Source: Frankiales bacterium (lineage in GTDB: Bacteria > Actinomycetota > Actinomycetes > Mycobacteriales > SCTD01). From it: DNA of 7,795 bases. The stretch's first letter is position 1. Each line of letters begins with the position of its first letter. This document shows, piece by piece, positions 6,599 to 7,795 of this stretch. A model generated the notes under the pieces. It was not told the DNA's origin. It ran no database searches and saw nothing but the letters and a program-made list of their open reading frames with translations. Location: contig JAODNQ010000187.1 of assembly GCA_025464695.1 (NCBI GenBank), positions 1-7,795 of the forward strand, written 5' to 3'. Both the position numbers and the translations under genes were made by a program.

Positions 6599-6605
6599 TC
6601 TCCTC
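6599..6605 (-). promoter_or_regulatory. Ribosome binding site of the SRPBCC gene
   Basis: The minus strand reads GAGGAGA three bases before ATG 6595. It settles the start against the in-frame GTG three codons later. Confidence 0.8.
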
Positions 6606-6640
6606 GGGTCAGGGGGTGGAGCAGGGGGCGGGGGGCCGGG

Positions 6641-6970
6641 TCAGACGGTGTCGGACGCCGCGGCACCGGCCATCGGGGCAGCGCCCGTCTCGTAGCCGCT
6701 GGTGCTCGTGCCCGTGGTCAGGTCGACCGTGTCCGTGGGGGGCGCGCCGGCGGCCGCGACACTGCTGATGGTGTCGTTGGCCTTCGTCTTCGCGGTGTCC
6801 GCGAGCGTGCTGGCGGTCTGCGTGAGGTTGCTCGTGACCTCCTGCACGGCCGGCATCCCGGCGAGCTCGCGGGCCTTCGCGACGATCTGCTCGTAGCGCT
6901 GCGTGCCGGCCTTGGCGCCGAGCACGTAGCCGGCGCCGAAGCCGGCGGCCAGGGTGAGCTTCTTGATCAT
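6641..6970 (-). CDS. YtxH-like small membrane-associated protein
   Basis: 109 aa. The N-terminus MIKKLTLAAGFGAGYVLGAK (residues 1-20) is a short Gly/Ala-rich hydrophobic segment, followed by AGTQRYEQI (21-29), a combination typical of actinobacterial YtxH-domain proteins. The segment about 30-75 (VAKARELAG, then Thr/Ala-rich sequence such as LTQTASTLADTAKTKAN) looks like an amphipathic helix or coiled coil. The C-terminus (76-109) is low-complexity Ala/Gly/Thr/Ser, probably disordered. It lacks a lipobox or cleavage site, so it is likely anchored by its N-terminus. YtxH proteins are linked to stress responses in Bacillus, but no molecular function is established for this one. ATG 6970 has a strong SD. 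It is probably the first gene of a two-gene unit with the SRPBCC protein. Confidence 0.85.
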   Translation of the reverse strand: MIKKLTLAAGFGAGYVLGAKAGTQRYEQIVAKARELAGMPAVQEVTSNLTQTASTLADTAKTKANDTISSVAAAGAPPTDTVDLTTGTSTSGYETGAAPMAGAAASDTV

Positions 6971-6974
6971 GGGG

Positions 6975-6982
6975 TTCCTCCC
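6975..6982 (-). promoter_or_regulatory. Ribosome binding site of the YtxH-like gene
   Basis: The minus strand reads GGGAGGAA, whose GGAGG core is six bases from ATG 6970. It is one of the best Shine-Dalgarno sites in the window and suggests high expression. Confidence 0.8.
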
Positions 6983-7052
6983 GGAGTGGGTGCTGCTCGC
7001 CCCCTACCCCGACCGGACCCGCTGCCACACCCGCCTGCGGTGAGCCCTGCCG

Positions 7053-7795
7053 CTACCGCTTCCAGGCGTAGTCGCGCAGCGCGGACCACTGCTCGGCCCG
7101 GACCTCCTCGTAGGTCCACAGGCTCGCGCCGACGGCGCCGCCCCGCTTGGCGACGTCGAGGAAGCGCAGCGTCTCGGCCCGGCTGGGCAGACCGCGCCGG
7201 CCGCCCTCCTGGCCCATGTCGTAGCCCTGCCCCACCGGGGCGACGGGCAGCAGCCGGGAGAGCCGGGACAGGGACTGCACGACCAGCTTCCCGGGCTCGT
7301 TGCAGGACCAGTAGACCATCGGGACGAACAGGTCGGCGTACGGCGCGAAGGCCGCGTACGGGAACGAGGCGAGCCGCTTGGGGGTGGGCCGCGGGACGGT
7401 CGCGGCCACCGGCCGGGTGCCGGCGGCGCGGCGCACCAGCGACAGGTAGAGCCGCACCCGGCGGTCGGTGGCGTAGGTGCCCTCGGCGGCGGTCTCGATG
7501 TCGGGCGCGAAGGCGTCGGCGCCGTCCGCGAAGGCGCGCGTCGCGCGGACGGCGTCCTTGGCGGGGTCGGACAGGTACGGGAAGTCCCAGGCGACGACGG
7601 TGAGGCCGGCGGCGTGCGCTGCCGGGACCAGCCGCCGCAGGAGGGGGCCGCCGTAGTAGCCGGTGCGCCCACCCGTGCGGACCCAGACGTTCTGCAGGCC
7701 GGCCGCCCGGGCCTTGGCCACCACCGCGGCGACGTCGACGCTCTGCGACGTGAAGTTCGTCGTCCAGACCCCCTTGCCGGCGACCGCCGCGAGGG
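7053..7795 (-). CDS. Glycoside-hydrolase-like TIM-barrel protein, 5' end off window
   Basis: 246 C-terminal residues are visible; the frame stays open to the right edge, so the start and any signal peptide are missing. The fragment begins LAAVAGKGVWTTNF (residues 1-14) and alternates strands and helices as in a TIM barrel: GLQNVWVRTGG, GLTVVAWDFPYLSD, then AFAPDIE (about 93-99) at a strand end, VPMVYWS, PVAPVGQGYDMG and GASLWTYEE. Acidic and aromatic residues at strand ends (Asp97 and Glu99, the Tyr-Trp pair in VYWS, Asp in GYDMG) resemble a carbohydrate-active site. I do not recognise a named family and cannot say which bond, if any, is cleaved. A secreted or surface glycan-acting enzyme is the best inference. 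Its stop lies 82 bases before the YtxH-like start, with no strong terminator between, so read-through into that gene is possible. Confidence 0.78.
   Translation of the reverse strand, partial: LAAVAGKGVWTTNFTSQSVDVAAVVAKARAAGLQNVWVRTGGRTGYYGGPLLRRLVPAAHAAGLTVVAWDFPYLSDPAKDAVRATRAFADGADAFAPDIETAAEGTYATDRRVRLYLSLVRRAAGTRPVAATVPRPTPKRLASFPYAAFAPYADLFVPMVYWSCNEPGKLVVQSLSRLSRLLPVAPVGQGYDMGQEGGRRGLPSRAETLRFLDVAKRGGAVGASLWTYEEVRAEQWSALRDYAWKR

Noticed and set aside
7029..7043. Small inverted repeat CACC-N7-GGTG after the right-hand gene
   Set aside because: The stem is too short and has no T-run; such repeats are common by chance in this GC-rich DNA.
5657..7603. 648-codon open frame on the plus strand
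   Set aside because: It runs antisense across five well-supported minus-strand genes and their intergenic gaps, ends in Arg/Pro-rich low complexity and has no recognisable domain.
7053..7724. Start of the right-hand gene at GTG 7724
   Set aside because: The frame stays open to the window edge and the upstream residues (GKGVWTTNF) look like the first barrel strand, so this is an internal Val and the gene is truncated by the window.
1..7795. CRISPR arrays, tRNA or rRNA genes, insertion sequences, prophage genes
   Set aside because: No regularly spaced repeats, no tRNA-like clover-leaf region in the short gaps, and no transposase, integrase or phage motif in any frame read.

Overview
This is very GC-rich DNA (roughly three quarters G+C). 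GTG starts are frequent, Shine-Dalgarno sites are strong at some genes and absent at others, and small families typical of actinobacteria (DUF5709, YtxH-like) are present. I infer a high-GC Actinomycetota genome. A soil or rock-dwelling lineage such as Geodermatophilales would fit, but nothing in the window proves the taxon. All nine genes that I can support lie on the minus strand, so the window reads biologically from right to left. The many long plus-strand ORFs are high-GC shadows.

Right part (about 5560-7795). The window opens inside a TIM-barrel, glycoside-hydrolase-like protein whose N-terminus is off the right edge. It is followed by a small YtxH-like membrane protein, an SRPBCC (START-like) protein, a strong GC hairpin that looks like a terminator (6084-6114), an acidic DUF5709 protein, and then a bacterial (poxvirus-like) type IB DNA topoisomerase with a complete active-site set. 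The topoisomerase start codon lies inside a perfect 9-bp inverted repeat.

Left part (1-4390). This is a tightly packed five-gene operon: gmhB-like phosphatase, GT9 heptosyltransferase-like protein, GT4 glycosyltransferase, gmhA sedoheptulose-7-phosphate isomerase, and an hldE-like kinase/nucleotidyltransferase cut by the left edge. Each of the four gene junctions is a 4-bp overlap in which a TGA stop sits inside a GTGA or ATGA start. The three enzymes together supply all steps from sedoheptulose 7-phosphate to ADP-D-glycero-beta-D-manno-heptose: GmhA (isomerase), HldE N-domain (kinase), GmhB (7-phosphatase) and HldE C-domain (adenylyltransferase, of which only the first residues are seen). 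The two glycosyltransferases would then use the sugar nucleotide. No HldD epimerase is present here, so the D,D-form is the expected product unless hldD is elsewhere.

The main biological interest is a self-contained ADP-heptose synthesis and transfer operon, a pathway best known from Gram-negative LPS inner core, in what appears to be a Gram-positive actinobacterium with no LPS. The acceptor glycan is unknown. I see no CRISPR array, tRNA, rRNA, insertion sequence or phage gene. No gap between genes exceeds about 120 bases.
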